64,000 nt of DNA from an uncultured Flavobacteriaceae bacterium. Its GTDB lineage: Bacteria > Bacteroidota > Bacteroidia > Flavobacteriales > Flavobacteriaceae. Numbering within the stretch: the first letter of the stretch is position 1; each line of letters begins with the position of its first letter. The notes beneath the pieces are model-generated. The model saw nothing but the letters and a program-made list of their open reading frames with translations. It was not told the DNA's origin and did no database searches. The stretch spans positions 1-64,000 of the forward strand of contig CANMFQ010000019.1 in NCBI GenBank assembly GCA_947497145.1, read 5' to 3'. The position numbers and the translations under genes were made by a program. Shown here piece after piece: positions 46,999-56,385 of this stretch.

Positions 46999-48060
46999 CT
47001 ACAAGTCCTTTTTAACACGATGTAGTTGCATTGCTTTTACTAGCCAACGTGGCAAGGGCTGTGTAGGGTTACGTTTTTTTAGATTAATAAAAATACCTAG
47101 TTTTTTCAAAATAGGTACTTTGTGGGTTTCTACAAATTCTAGCAATGTACCATCAGGGTCTTCAACATAACTAAAATGCCCAGCTGCATCACCCATGTCA
47201 AAACTATCAGCGCTGTCAACAGTAAACCCGTGTCCTATGCCCTTAGCATCTTCACGATGCGCATGCATACCTTGTATATCAAAACACAAATGAATATACC
47301 CCAAATCACCCCACAAACGGTTGTTATATATTTTTTGAGGCGTACTATCCAAACGTTGTACCAGTTCTAATTCACAAGGACCAAAAAGTTCTCCAAATCC
47401 GCCTACCTTATTGTTTGAACGTCTCAATAATACTCTACGATAAGATTCTTCTCCTTTTGAAAGGCCTATAAAATCGTTAAAAACAGCAGTTGTATCATAT
47501 ACCACATCATCAAAACCCAATAATTGGCGGTAAAATTGTATGGATGTATCCATCTCTGAAACTCCAATAATAGCCCCTAGTACTCCCCCTGAGTTTGATT
47601 TTGTCTGTGTAAAGCAATAGGAGTCTTCAACCATTTGTACCATATTACCCCAAGGGTCTTTAAAAAAGAAATACCTCCCCATAGCACCATCATGTATGTT
47701 GCTAAGCAAGGGTAAATGCAATTTCTTTGCTGACTCATGGGTACTTTTAATATTTTTAGAACGAAGTTTCATGGCATATATACCTAAATCGCCAAGGGCA
47801 ATATTGTGTTGTGGAGGTTGTGGTATGCGGCTTTTAAATTGCCAAATTTCGAGTCCGCCCCCGCCGATCATATTCAATGCCAAAAATGCAATTCTATCTT
47901 CAGCATTACCTTTAGTATATTTGGTCATTAAATTGGCTGTTGCCTCATCTTTAAAAACGAGAATATCAAACCCCATATACTTTCGATACCAGTTAAAAAC
48001 CTCCTCCACATTGCGAACTCCAATACCTATTTGCTGAATACCATTGACAACCTTGTTCAT
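46999..48060 (-). CDS. VOC family protein, two glyoxalase-like domains
   Basis: The 353-residue product has two VOC modules (about residues 5-150 and 165-310): IQQIGIGVRNVEEVFNWYRKYMGFDILVF, then IIGVSEMDTSIQFYRQLLGFDDVVYD, with LGYIHLCFDIQGMHAH and FSYVEDPDGTLLEFVETHKVPI supplying metal-ligand-type His and Glu. It resembles extradiol-dioxygenase/glyoxalase-type proteins of unknown substrate. It ends 25 bases after the other VOC gene's stop on the opposite strand (convergent). Confidence 0.85.
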   Translation of the reverse strand: MNKVVNGIQQIGIGVRNVEEVFNWYRKYMGFDILVFKDEATANLMTKYTKGNAEDRIAFLALNMIGGGGLEIWQFKSRIPQPPQHNIALGDLGIYAMKLRSKNIKSTHESAKKLHLPLLSNIHDGAMGRYFFFKDPWGNMVQMVEDSYCFTQTKSNSGGVLGAIIGVSEMDTSIQFYRQLLGFDDVVYDTTAVFNDFIGLSKGEESYRRVLLRRSNNKVGGFGELFGPCELELVQRLDSTPQKIYNNRLWGDLGYIHLCFDIQGMHAHREDAKGIGHGFTVDSADSFDMGDAAGHFSYVEDPDGTLLEFVETHKVPILKKLGIFINLKKRNPTQPLPRWLVKAMQLHRVKKDL

Positions 48061-48070
48061 AGCATTCTAT

Positions 48071-48769
48071 TTAATATGAAGTTCTTAAAAGTCTATTATG
48101 TACCCGTTTTAACTTATGAGAAGAAAAGCCCAGCCTATATAGTGTCAACAGTAAAAGGTTAGACATATTGACCCTTAGGTATGAATTTTTCGTGTACTTT
48201 CTTGCCGATACAATGAGGTCATTTTTAATGATTTTGTATTTCACATTATTCCTTTTCATGCGGTCAAAAAATTCAAAATCCTCCATAAGCACTTGATTTT
48301 CATCAAACATACCCAAACGCTCAAAAATGCTCTTTTTTATAAACAAACATTGGTCTCCACCCCCTGTAAAAATGCCATCTTTAGCAGTAAAGGAAGCGTT
48401 AATTTTCAAGAAAAAGTTATCGCTATCAAAACGATACGAAAAGAATCCGGCTTCATAGCCTGCTGCAATTGTTTTTTGAATATCTTGAATAAACGAATTT
48501 GGCGGTATAACATCGGCATGTAAAAAAACAAGAATATTCCCCTTTGCCATGGTAGCTGCAGTATTCATCTGAACAGCTCTACCCTGTTTTTTACAACGAA
48601 TAGATGTAACATTCAAAGCACTCAACACTGCTTCTGAACCATCATCATTTGCAGAAGACAGCGCAACTAAAATATCGCAGGGTGTATTGAGCGTTAATTG
48701 TTTTAGCTGCGGAATTAAGCTGATAAGATTCGCTTTCTCGTTATGTGCCGGTATAATAATTGTAATCAT
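48071..48769 (-). CDS. glycosyltransferase family 2 protein (TIGR04283-like)
   Basis: The 232-residue product starts MITIIIPAHNEKANLISLIPQL and has a DILVALSSANDDGSE segment, GRAVQMNTAATMAKGNILVFLHADVIPP (donor-binding DxD analogue as LHAD) and GGGDQCLFIKKSIFERLG. It is a short GT2 enzyme like the TIGR04283 group associated with rhodopsin-like or arsenosugar gene clusters. It transfers a sugar from a nucleotide-sugar; acceptor unknown. It lies 10 bases beyond the VOC gene's start, likely co-transcribed. Confidence 0.8.
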   Translation of the reverse strand: MITIIIPAHNEKANLISLIPQLKQLTLNTPCDILVALSSANDDGSEAVLSALNVTSIRCKKQGRAVQMNTAATMAKGNILVFLHADVIPPNSFIQDIQKTIAAGYEAGFFSYRFDSDNFFLKINASFTAKDGIFTGGGDQCLFIKKSIFERLGMFDENQVLMEDFEFFDRMKRNNVKYKIIKNDLIVSARKYTKNSYLRVNMSNLLLLTLYRLGFSSHKLKRVHNRLLRTSY

Positions 48770-48838
48770 AAAACGGGATATCTCATATAAGGCTATCTAA
48801 GTATTTTCTTTTAAAACTGATTAAATATTTTATATCTG

Positions 48839-48860
48839 CTTAACTTTGAACGAAGTTAAG
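48839..48860. promoter_or_regulatory. palindrome over the -7 box, possible operator
   Basis: CTTAACTT and AAGTTAAG pair exactly around TGAACG. The left arm with the loop start contains a TAACTTTG (48841-48848) -7 box for the DUF547 gene. An inverted repeat overlapping a promoter between divergent genes is the usual position of a repressor site. No regulator gene is next to it. Confidence 0.45.
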
Positions 48861-48934
48861 CTTTTGAAATATAAAACTTCACCTATTAATAGGCTGAAAA
48901 ATAGTAATTGCACAAATCTTTAAAAAAAATACAA

Positions 48935-49723
48935 ATGAGACTATCATTGCATAAAACTATAGCATTTGCAGCTATACTTTTTTTGGTTACTAATTTGGCA
49001 ATAGCACAAGAAACAAATTACGAGGCCTCGACGCTTAACGCTCTTTCTGAAAAATTTCTTGAGAATGTTAAGTCAGGTAAAGATACTCAAGATATTCAAG
49101 ACCAACTCGCAAACACCCCCTTAAAAACATTTGAAAATGGCTTGCGAACTGATGCTCAAAAACTGGCGTTTTGGGTTAATATTTACAATGCCTACATACA
49201 AGTGATATTATCTAAAAATCCTGAACTATATAACGATAGACGCGCTTTTTTTGGTGAAAACCGTATTAAAATAGCAGGAGAATTAGTCTCGTTTGCAAAA
49301 ATTGAACATGGTATTATACGAAAATCACAATGGCCACTGGGTTTGGGTAAAATTAGAAAATGGTTCCCTAACGCATTTGAGCGAAAACTACGCGTTAAAA
49401 AACGCGACTATCGGGTTCATTTTGCATTAAACTGTGGTGCTAAAGACTGCCCTCCCGTAGCTATTTACAAAGCCGAATTACTTGAAGAACAATTTAACCA
49501 AAGTACCACTATGTATTTAAAAAAGACTACTAGCTACGATGCTTCAAAAAATGAGGCTATGGTCACAGCACTTTTTAGTTGGTTTAGGGGCGATTTTGGC
49601 AATAAAAGCGGTGTGAAACATATTTTAAAAAATGAGAAACTTATACCAAGTACAAAAGGAGTGACCCTCATTTATAAAAACTATGATTGGACCCTTGACC
49701 TTGTTAGCTCTAATCCCTCATAG
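48935..49723 (+). CDS. DUF547 domain secreted protein
   Basis: I use the ATG at 48935 (262 residues, MRLSLHKTIAFAAILF) because it gives a clean signal peptide ending AIAQ. The DUF547 core follows: LRTDAQKLAFWVNIYNAYIQVILSKNPELY, ISFAKIEHGIIR-type text (FAKIEHGIIRKSQWPLG) and the Cys-containing HFALNCGAKDCPPVAIY. DUF547 proteins are periplasmic, of unknown function. Its stop region lies inside the first copy of a long direct repeat. Driven by the TAACTTTG box at 48841. Confidence 0.9.
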   Translation: MRLSLHKTIAFAAILFLVTNLAIAQETNYEASTLNALSEKFLENVKSGKDTQDIQDQLANTPLKTFENGLRTDAQKLAFWVNIYNAYIQVILSKNPELYNDRRAFFGENRIKIAGELVSFAKIEHGIIRKSQWPLGLGKIRKWFPNAFERKLRVKKRDYRVHFALNCGAKDCPPVAIYKAELLEEQFNQSTTMYLKKTTSYDASKNEAMVTALFSWFRGDFGNKSGVKHILKNEKLIPSTKGVTLIYKNYDWTLDLVSSNPS

Positions 49724-49849
49724 ACCTCAAAAACTTCAGTACGTTGGCTAACGTAAAATTGAGTAACTTGTGGTAAGAAATTTGAATAAAAAATGAGAAA
49801 TTTGACTATTTTTAAAATACTGATTTTAAGTAACTTAATTGCACGTTAG
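49712..49849 (+). repeat. long direct repeat, copy 1
   Basis: Begins inside the last codons of the DUF547 gene (aatccctcatag). Its first 77 bases match 50549-50625 except at 2 bases, and similarity resumes after a ~21-base insertion up to cgttag (copy 2 ends cattag). It has an internal near-duplication (agaaatttga twice). It contains an ACGTT-AACGT inverted repeat. Confidence 0.88.
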
Positions 49850-49854
49850 TCAGA

Positions 49855-50415
49855 ATGAAAAAACAACTCACATTTTTAATTGGAATTTCTATTTGCTTTG
49901 TTTCTTGCAATTTTTCAGAAAAGGAAAAAAAAACGGAAACAAAAATTACTGAATCAATTGTAGAGGAGAAAAATAAAAAAATTGTTGAGGAACAGAGAAA
50001 GGAAAATTATCAATTTGTAGAAAATGACAGTATAGCCCATTTCTGGCAATCTGAATTAAAATCATTGACTAAAAACTTCGCAGACTTCAAAATCAAAACC
50101 AAAATAAAACAAAACGACCACGATGAAACTCAAACCGACACAATAAAAACATTGACTTATGACAAATCTGTTATTGAGGTTTATTCAACCGATGGATTTT
50201 ATGCAGTTTGGTCAGCAAACATTAAGAATTCAGAATTGCCAATTTGGTCTTATGTTAAAGTTGGAATGAAAAAATATCAATTGGAAAAAACATTAGCCAA
50301 CCGACTAAAATCCGATACAATAAGACTTGGAAATTTAGAACAAACATCTGTTTTTGAATTCTATTTTAGTGATGGCGAACTTGACCAAGTGAAATTTGAA
50401 GGATATGTGGATTAA
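49855..50415 (+). CDS. uncharacterised lipoprotein between direct repeats
   Basis: The 186-residue product has a lipobox at FVSC (Cys18), a Lys/Glu-rich helical stretch (about 22-50) and a beta-rich body (FKIKTKIKQNDHDETQTDTIKTL, VIEVYSTDGFYAVWSANIKNSELPIWS) ending FEFYFSDGELDQVKFEGYVD. The family is not recognised, but it resembles small secreted lipoproteins of Flavobacteriaceae. The gene is bracketed by direct repeat copies (49712 and 50549), so it could be an insertion relative to neighbouring strains. Confidence 0.65.
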   Translation: MKKQLTFLIGISICFVSCNFSEKEKKTETKITESIVEEKNKKIVEEQRKENYQFVENDSIAHFWQSELKSLTKNFADFKIKTKIKQNDHDETQTDTIKTLTYDKSVIEVYSTDGFYAVWSANIKNSELPIWSYVKVGMKKYQLEKTLANRLKSDTIRLGNLEQTSVFEFYFSDGELDQVKFEGYVD

Positions 50416-50548
50416 AATACTGTAGGTAATAACAATAGCTAAACGTAATGCGGAATTTACGACAAAACCGAAAGCTTAAGCTACGTGGAAATACGGAATC
50501 GAAAAGTTTCCTTACCCCGTACTACGCTTAGACGAGATCGTTGACAGC

Positions 50549-50666
50549 AATCCCTCATAGACCTCAAAAACTTCAGTACGTTAACTAACGTAAAATTGAG
50601 TAACTTGTGGTAAGAAATTTGAATATCTTTAAAATAATGATTATCAACAACTTAACTATGCATTAG
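50549..50666 (+). repeat. long direct repeat, copy 2
   Basis: Second copy of the element at 49712, lying upstream of the glycosyltransferase. It lacks the ~21-base segment of copy 1. Its inverted repeat reads ACGTTA-AC-TAACGT, a better palindrome than in copy 1. Confidence 0.88.
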
Positions 50667-50684
50667 AATTGAGAAAAGGACTGA

Positions 50685-51956
50685 ATGAAAATAACCATTT
50701 TAACATTAGGAACTCGTGGAGATGTTCAACCTTATGCTGTTTTAGGAAAGGCTTTGCAAAAAAAAGGACACAAAGTTACGCTATCAACAGCTAAAAACTT
50801 TGAGCAACTCGTGGTGTCTTACGGAATTGATTTTGTTCCTGTTGAGGCAGATTTTCAAGCAATTTTGGATTCTGAAGAAGGTAAAAAAATGCTTAAAGGA
50901 AACCCTTTTACTATTAGAAAAAATCTTAAAACTTGGATTTATCCTTTAATTACCAATTCATTAGAGGTTTTTTATAAATTAGCTAAAGAAAGTGATTTGG
51001 TATTATACCACGTAAAAACATTAGCGGATAGTTTTGCCGACCAATTTCCTAAAAAAATGGTAAGAGCATCGGTTCTTCCAATTGTAGAGCCTACTAAAGA
51101 ATTTAAAAATCCCTCGTTTGGAGGACTATCTATTCCAAAAGCACTCAATAAATTAAGCTATACACTCTCAAATCAAAGTATTAAACTCTTATCGAAACCT
51201 ATTGGGGAATTTAGAGCAAAATTTCAATTATCTAAAAAGTTTAATGTTCCAAAAGTGAGAAACTTATACTCGTTAAGTCCTAGTTTTTTACCAATACCAA
51301 AAGACTATCCACTAAATTCTAAATTCAACGGCTTTTGGTTTGATGATGCTACCGAAGAATTGCCCAAAGAAATCACAAACTTTATTAATGACGGAGAAAA
51401 ACCATTACTATTAACTTTTGGTAGTATGCCGTCTAAAAGTAAATTTAATTTGGTAAAATCTATAGTCAAGTTAATTCAAACCATTAATGTCAGAATTATT
51501 ATTATACAAGGTTGGGGTATTGAAAATAATAGCTTACTTGAAAACAATCCAAAAATTAAAGTCATAAATGGAGTTCCCTATGAAAAACTTTTCCCTTTGG
51601 TAAAAACAGTAATACATCACGGAGGAATTGGAACAACGGCCGAATGTTTAAGAGCAGGAATACCCTTTATGGTATGTCCAATTTTATACCCTATTGGAGA
51701 CCAAAAGTTTTGGGGCAACCTTGCTTATAAAAAGGGAATAGCTGTAAAACCAATACCTTTGAGTAAAATGACCGAAGATAAATTTATCAACAGCATTTCC
51801 GAATTATTAAACAATAAAAAATTATACGAAAATGCTCAAAAACTCAAATTGGAAATAAATAACGAAAATGGAATTGAGAAAACTGTTGAAGAAATAGAAA
51901 AACTACAGCTTAGGTCTATAAGTAATAACGGTTTAAGTAATAAGACGAAAGTATAA
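50685..51956 (+). CDS. GT1-type (UDP-glycosyltransferase-like) glycosyltransferase
   Basis: The 423-residue product begins MKITILTLGTRGDVQPYAVLGKALQKKGHKV, the standard start of the GT1/sterol-glucosyltransferase group. The C-terminal donor site is readable: LLLTFGSMPSK, IIIIQGWG, then HHGGIGTTAECLRAGIPFMVCPILYPIGDQKFW. It would move a sugar from a UDP- or dTDP-sugar to a lipid or other hydrophobic acceptor. The ATG at 50685 is preceded by the repeat copy 2. No partner gene is clear. Confidence 0.92.
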   Translation: MKITILTLGTRGDVQPYAVLGKALQKKGHKVTLSTAKNFEQLVVSYGIDFVPVEADFQAILDSEEGKKMLKGNPFTIRKNLKTWIYPLITNSLEVFYKLAKESDLVLYHVKTLADSFADQFPKKMVRASVLPIVEPTKEFKNPSFGGLSIPKALNKLSYTLSNQSIKLLSKPIGEFRAKFQLSKKFNVPKVRNLYSLSPSFLPIPKDYPLNSKFNGFWFDDATEELPKEITNFINDGEKPLLLTFGSMPSKSKFNLVKSIVKLIQTINVRIIIIQGWGIENNSLLENNPKIKVINGVPYEKLFPLVKTVIHHGGIGTTAECLRAGIPFMVCPILYPIGDQKFWGNLAYKKGIAVKPIPLSKMTEDKFINSISELLNNKKLYENAQKLKLEINNENGIEKTVEEIEKLQLRSISNNGLSNKTKV

Positions 51957-52088
51957 CCACAAAACAAAGGTCAGTACAAATTCGAAAGATTAGTGCATAA
52001 AAATCCGCTGCTACTCATAAACGAGACCGATAATTGGGTTAAACTTTAGGTAGTACCAACCATTAGTTGATTTCCATAGAAATTCAAA

Positions 52089-53186
52089 TTAAAACGCCTC
52101 TTTTAAGGTTAAATAAAAATTTCCCCCTTCGTTAGAACGACCATAATCTACCCGTATGCGCGTGCCTTCAGTTTTATTAACAACATACCTTAAGCCTGCT
52201 CCAAAAGCGGGTTTATGGCTTGTAGAAAACACTGTTTTAAGATTGGGTGCAACAGTTGCCGAAGAACCAAAAAGCACCCCACCAACACGCCCTGCAATAG
52301 GAAACCGATACTCCATTGCCAAACTTAGTTCTGCATTATCTTGATATCGGCGATTATCATGACCACGTGTACGTTTTGTACCTAAATGATTTAAATCGAA
52401 AAAAGGAGTTCCACTGCTACTATTACCCAAAAACAAATTGGTTGCAAGCACATGCTTTCCTTTCAATTGCAAATAATACCGTGCATCAATATCAAATTTG
52501 CTATACGAAAATGAGGAACCTAACGCCTTAACTCCGGTAAATAAACTCCCTTGAACAAAAAAGCCTTTTGATGCATTAAAAATATTATCACGAGTATCAT
52601 ACAAAGCAACTATACCCATATTTGATAGGGTACCTCCTTCTTTCCCCTCGGTATCTAAATTTTCTAAAACACCATTTTCGGCTACTTTTATGTTATAGTA
52701 TCCATCATACTCATAACCTATACCCAATGAAAAATCAGAAAAAACTTCTCTAAATGCAGTAAAACGCACTCTGCCAAAAGTAGCGTCGTAAACCTCAAAA
52801 TCTTCTTTTTTTGAGTCATCACCAATACCATAAAAATTATAGAAATACTTGTAATACCCCAATTCACCTACAAAACGCCATTGCGCTTCTTTTGCATATA
52901 ACTCAAAAGGTGCGAAAAGTAAAATTTGTTTTTTTGTGGTGTAGGTTAATCCCAATTGCACTGTAGATGGCCTATTTTCAATAGATTCTCCTTTAGAACG
53001 AAAGGTAAGCAGCCCTAAAGCGCCAAAACCAAAACCCGTCTCAGGTAGAAAAAAAACAATAGGTAATGGCGTAAACTTTACATTTTTAACGGTATCTACT
53101 TTCGCCTGAGATACATTTTGACCAGACATTACCATTGTATTCAGTACTAATACAATTACAAGAGCACACCAAAAATTATTTTTCAT
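52089..53186 (-). CDS. BamA/TamA family outer-membrane beta-barrel
   Basis: The 365-residue product has a signal peptide (ending about NVSQ or SGQ near residue 25) and no POTRA domains. It is built of barrel strands: LTFRSKGESIENRPSTVQLGLTYTTKKQ, FVGELGYYKYFYNFYGIGDDSKK, and the family-typical LKTVFSTSHKPAFGAGLRYVVNKTEGTRIRVDYGRS with final Phe. It belongs to the bacterial surface antigen (D15) barrel set. Partner and role are unknown; a stand-alone barrel without POTRA is often a transporter- or lipase-linked member. It is divergent from the RND gene. Confidence 0.85.
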   Translation of the reverse strand: MKNNFWCALVIVLVLNTMVMSGQNVSQAKVDTVKNVKFTPLPIVFFLPETGFGFGALGLLTFRSKGESIENRPSTVQLGLTYTTKKQILLFAPFELYAKEAQWRFVGELGYYKYFYNFYGIGDDSKKEDFEVYDATFGRVRFTAFREVFSDFSLGIGYEYDGYYNIKVAENGVLENLDTEGKEGGTLSNMGIVALYDTRDNIFNASKGFFVQGSLFTGVKALGSSFSYSKFDIDARYYLQLKGKHVLATNLFLGNSSSGTPFFDLNHLGTKRTRGHDNRRYQDNAELSLAMEYRFPIAGRVGGVLFGSSATVAPNLKTVFSTSHKPAFGAGLRYVVNKTEGTRIRVDYGRSNEGGNFYLTLKEAF

Positions 53187-53541
53187 CTATTTACAATTCG
53201 TTGTTTACAGCTGACCGCTACATGATTTGAATCCATAATTACAAATAAGTTATGTCGAAGCGGCCTTTGCTGCTTCAATACAAACCACTAAAACTGCCCC
53301 CTGCGGTCTTGCCCAAACCCCCTTTATGCAATAAAACATCTATTACATCTCAATACAGCTGTAAAGTTAGACGTAATTTAAGTCATTACTTTCTAACTAC
53401 GGTCATAAGAGTTCATTTTTAGAAGAATACCATCATTTCATTTGCGATTGTTAAAATACTTTGGCTATTGGTAGTATATTTGTAAACGAAACGTTCGGTA
53501 ATAAAAATGGTATTTCGTAACCCGTATTAAGCTTGTAATAA
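53187..53541. other. intergenic spacer between divergent genes
   Basis: This 355-base spacer holds a TATATTTG (53475-53482) box and, on the other strand, TAACTTTA near 53360 as a candidate for the barrel gene. It has some G/C-rich words (gaagcggcc, ccctgcgg) but no gene. Confidence 0.45.
53475..53482 (+). promoter_or_regulatory. -7 promoter box for the RND exporter
   Basis: TATATTTG matches TAnnTTTG exactly, 59 bases before the ATG at 53542. No clear -33 box at the standard distance; several TTG words occur further upstream. Confidence 0.4.
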
Positions 53542-55782
53542 ATGCAACAGATATTAAGACAAAAAAAGGCGATTGTTTTCATCTTTTTGTGTCTTGGAAT
53601 TTTAGCCACCTTATCCTTAGGAAACCTAAAATTTTCATTTGATTTCAATCAATTTTTTCCTGAAGGCGATGAAGATTTACTCTTTTATCAAGATTTTATT
53701 GAAGAGTTTGGTACTGATGATAGCTTTTTATTGATTGCTATTGAACATGACCCCTCCGTTTTTGATAAAGACTTCTTAGCCCGTTTTCATAAATTTTCAA
53801 AGGAGGCCAAAAAATTCAAATATGTTACTGATAGCCAATCACTAACAACCCTCTTTTACCCATTAAAAACCGCTTTAGGCTACACAAGACTGCCCATCAT
53901 TCATATTGAGGATAGTACCCGTTATGCTACAGATTGGAAAAAAATAAAAGAAGACAAACTCTTTGTAAATCAATTAATTGATGAAAAATCAGGCTCTTTG
54001 GTCTTATCACTACAAACTATTGACGGTTTAGACTATGAGCAGAGTAAAGAGTTTTTATCTATCATTCGTGAAGCATTAAACAAAAACGGATTGGTTAACT
54101 ATCATTTTTTGGGGCGTGCATTTTTCTATGAAGCTATAGTTGAACTTCAACGAACCGAAATCATTCGCACCACAATTATTTCTAGCATTTTGGTGTTTTT
54201 TATTCTTTTTCTAGTCTACAGGCGTATTGTAATTGTTCTTATTTCACTTTTTTCAATCATACTATCACTATTACTTTTTTTAGGATTGTTATCGGTTTTA
54301 GGAAAACAATTAAATGCACTGGCAGCCTTTTACCCTATTTTGTTGATTATCGTAGGTACTTCTGATGTGATACATATAATGGATAACTTTTTGGGGAAGT
54401 TAAAAAAAGGGGTGGAAAAGAATATCGCTATGGTGCAATCTTTAAAAGAAGTTGGCATCTCTACCCTGCTAACCTCAGTAACTACAGCCATTGGTTTTGC
54501 CTCTCTTTTAACTTCAAAATCTAGCAGTGTTAGTGGTTTTGGAATTAATGCCTCTTTGGGGGTACTAACTGCTTTTATTACTATTGTTCTTTTTACTTGT
54601 GCTCTTTTGTTGTTGACTAAAAACAGCTATTTATTACCAAAAAAAGACAATGCTGAAAAATGGAATAGTGCACTTACAAAAGTTAATATATTTACGCAAA
54701 ACAGGTCAAAATACATCTTAATTGGAAGCTTCCTTTTTACAATTATCTGTGTATTGGGTATGCTACAAATCAATACCAACTACCAAATAAAAGAGAGTTT
54801 TCCAAAAAATAGTACAATCGCCAATGATTTTGATTTTTTCCAAAAAAACTATGCTGGTTTTAGACCTCTTGAAATAGCAGTTACAACCAAGGGCAATAGC
54901 AAGATAACGGACTTTGCTATTGCCCAAGAAATTGAAAAAGTTGTCGCCGAATTAAACACTATCAAACCCATTCAAAACATACAATCTTCGAATACCTTTT
55001 ACAAAGGATTACACAAGGCGCATCACTTAAATCAAGCAGACTTTTTTACACTACCCAAAAAACAAACAGAATTTGACAAATACACGCGAGAGATAACGAA
55101 ATTAGCCAAAAAGCCATTTAGTAAATTTGTAAATGATTCGGCAACCAAAGCTCGTATAACCTCAAAAGTACTTGATGTTGGCTTAGATTCTATCACTACG
55201 GTGTACCAGCATTTAAAAACTTTTATAAAGACAGAAACCGATACCACAAAGGTTTCATTTCGTTTAACAGGCACAGGAATTTTACTCGATAAAAATTCAT
55301 TTTATATCAAAGATAGCTTAATACAAGGGCTTTTAATGGGCTTGCTTTTGGTAGCTATCATCATGGCATTCATTTTTAAAAATCTTAAGCTACTATTAAT
55401 TTCCTTACTGCCAAACCTCTTACCGCTGCTATTTGCCGCTGCCCTTTTAGGCTTTTTAAAAATACCGTTAGAATCAACCATATCGGTAGTTTTTGCTATT
55501 GTTTTTGGTATAGCCGTTGATGATACGATTCATTTCTTGGGCAGGTACAGAATAAGTATAGGAAAAGGCTTTACAAAAGAAGAAGCTTTACAAATAACCT
55601 TTGCTGACACGGGTCGGGCTTTGATAATTACTACCCTAATTTTATTCTTCGGCTTCTTGGTATTGTTATTCTCTGTACACACCCCGAGTATAACTATTGG
55701 CTTATTGGTGGGTGTTACACTTTTGGCAGCTTTAGTATTAGATTTACTGCTACTACCTGTGTTGATACGGAAATTATTGTGA
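53542..55782 (+). CDS. RND/MMPL family exporter
   Basis: The 746-residue product has two repeated halves, each starting with a large periplasmic loop after an initial helix. An N-terminal helix is followed by a loop (FNQFFPEGDEDLLFYQDFIEEFGTDDSF) and 5 helices. A second copy begins near 395-420 with FPKNSTIANDFDFFQ. Helix-4-type motif AFYPILLIIVGTSDVIHIMDNF and, later, FAIVFGIAVDDTIHFLGRYR carry charged residues typical of proton-coupled RND proteins. About 12 helices. The MMPL-type members export lipids or drugs. No accessory adaptor or TolC gene is nearby, so the substrate is open. Confidence 0.9.
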   Translation: MQQILRQKKAIVFIFLCLGILATLSLGNLKFSFDFNQFFPEGDEDLLFYQDFIEEFGTDDSFLLIAIEHDPSVFDKDFLARFHKFSKEAKKFKYVTDSQSLTTLFYPLKTALGYTRLPIIHIEDSTRYATDWKKIKEDKLFVNQLIDEKSGSLVLSLQTIDGLDYEQSKEFLSIIREALNKNGLVNYHFLGRAFFYEAIVELQRTEIIRTTIISSILVFFILFLVYRRIVIVLISLFSIILSLLLFLGLLSVLGKQLNALAAFYPILLIIVGTSDVIHIMDNFLGKLKKGVEKNIAMVQSLKEVGISTLLTSVTTAIGFASLLTSKSSSVSGFGINASLGVLTAFITIVLFTCALLLLTKNSYLLPKKDNAEKWNSALTKVNIFTQNRSKYILIGSFLFTIICVLGMLQINTNYQIKESFPKNSTIANDFDFFQKNYAGFRPLEIAVTTKGNSKITDFAIAQEIEKVVAELNTIKPIQNIQSSNTFYKGLHKAHHLNQADFFTLPKKQTEFDKYTREITKLAKKPFSKFVNDSATKARITSKVLDVGLDSITTVYQHLKTFIKTETDTTKVSFRLTGTGILLDKNSFYIKDSLIQGLLMGLLLVAIIMAFIFKNLKLLLISLLPNLLPLLFAAALLGFLKIPLESTISVVFAIVFGIAVDDTIHFLGRYRISIGKGFTKEEALQITFADTGRALIITTLILFFGFLVLLFSVHTPSITIGLLVGVTLLAALVLDLLLLPVLIRKLL

Positions 55783-56385
55783 TATCGCTAGGAAAGAATT
55801 TTAAGCTTTCAGTAGTACTGTTTTAACAACATAATCAAACAAGCAGTTGTATTTACATTCGCATTACATGCTACCCATTTACGTTAAATTAAGCTAAACA
55901 ACTTGCGTGAGTCATGTGTAGAACATAGGAATATTACACATTGTACAGCTAATATATGTATGTTATTTTTTCGATTTAAGACTTTTTCGCAACTCGTGCC
56001 AAGCTAAAACAACTTTAAAAAAGGAAAATAACATCACAAAAATCCATAAAATAAATAAAAAATATTCCATTGTCGTGAGGGATTGGAAAATATGAATAGG
56101 TTAAAATTTTACGATATTACACCATAATACCGCAGATTCTTAAGCGAAATATAACTAATAAAAAACAATTTTCCTACATTAATAGGCCTAAATATCGCAT
56201 ACAAAAAGAAACCTTCTTCCAAAAAAATAAAAACATCTTTTATGTACTTATAGAAACCTCAAAAACATTAAGGTTTTCCCTGATAAAAATAAATAATTCA
56301 TGCTACTTTGTGATTTTCAAAACAATATAGTTACCATGTGTACATAATTTTAAACTACTTTTGATATTCTAAATCATACCCTACT
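55783..56385. other. intergenic spacer with one small minus-strand ORF
   Basis: This spacer contains the 35-codon ORF at 55963-56070 on the minus strand. The rest, with a run of A/T-rich words, has no supported gene and no obvious terminator at the end of the RND gene. Confidence 0.5.
55963..56070 (-). CDS. 35-residue single-helix membrane protein
   Basis: ATG at 56070, TAA at 55963. The frame begins MEYFLFILWIFVMLFSFF and ends LRKSLKSKK: a single hydrophobic helix followed by a positively charged tail, the standard layout of small inner-membrane proteins. It lies alone on the minus strand between two plus-strand genes, so it may be an isolated small gene. No Shine-Dalgarno is visible, which is usual here. 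Only composition and layout support it. Confidence 0.4.
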   Translation of the reverse strand: MEYFLFILWIFVMLFSFFKVVLAWHELRKSLKSKK

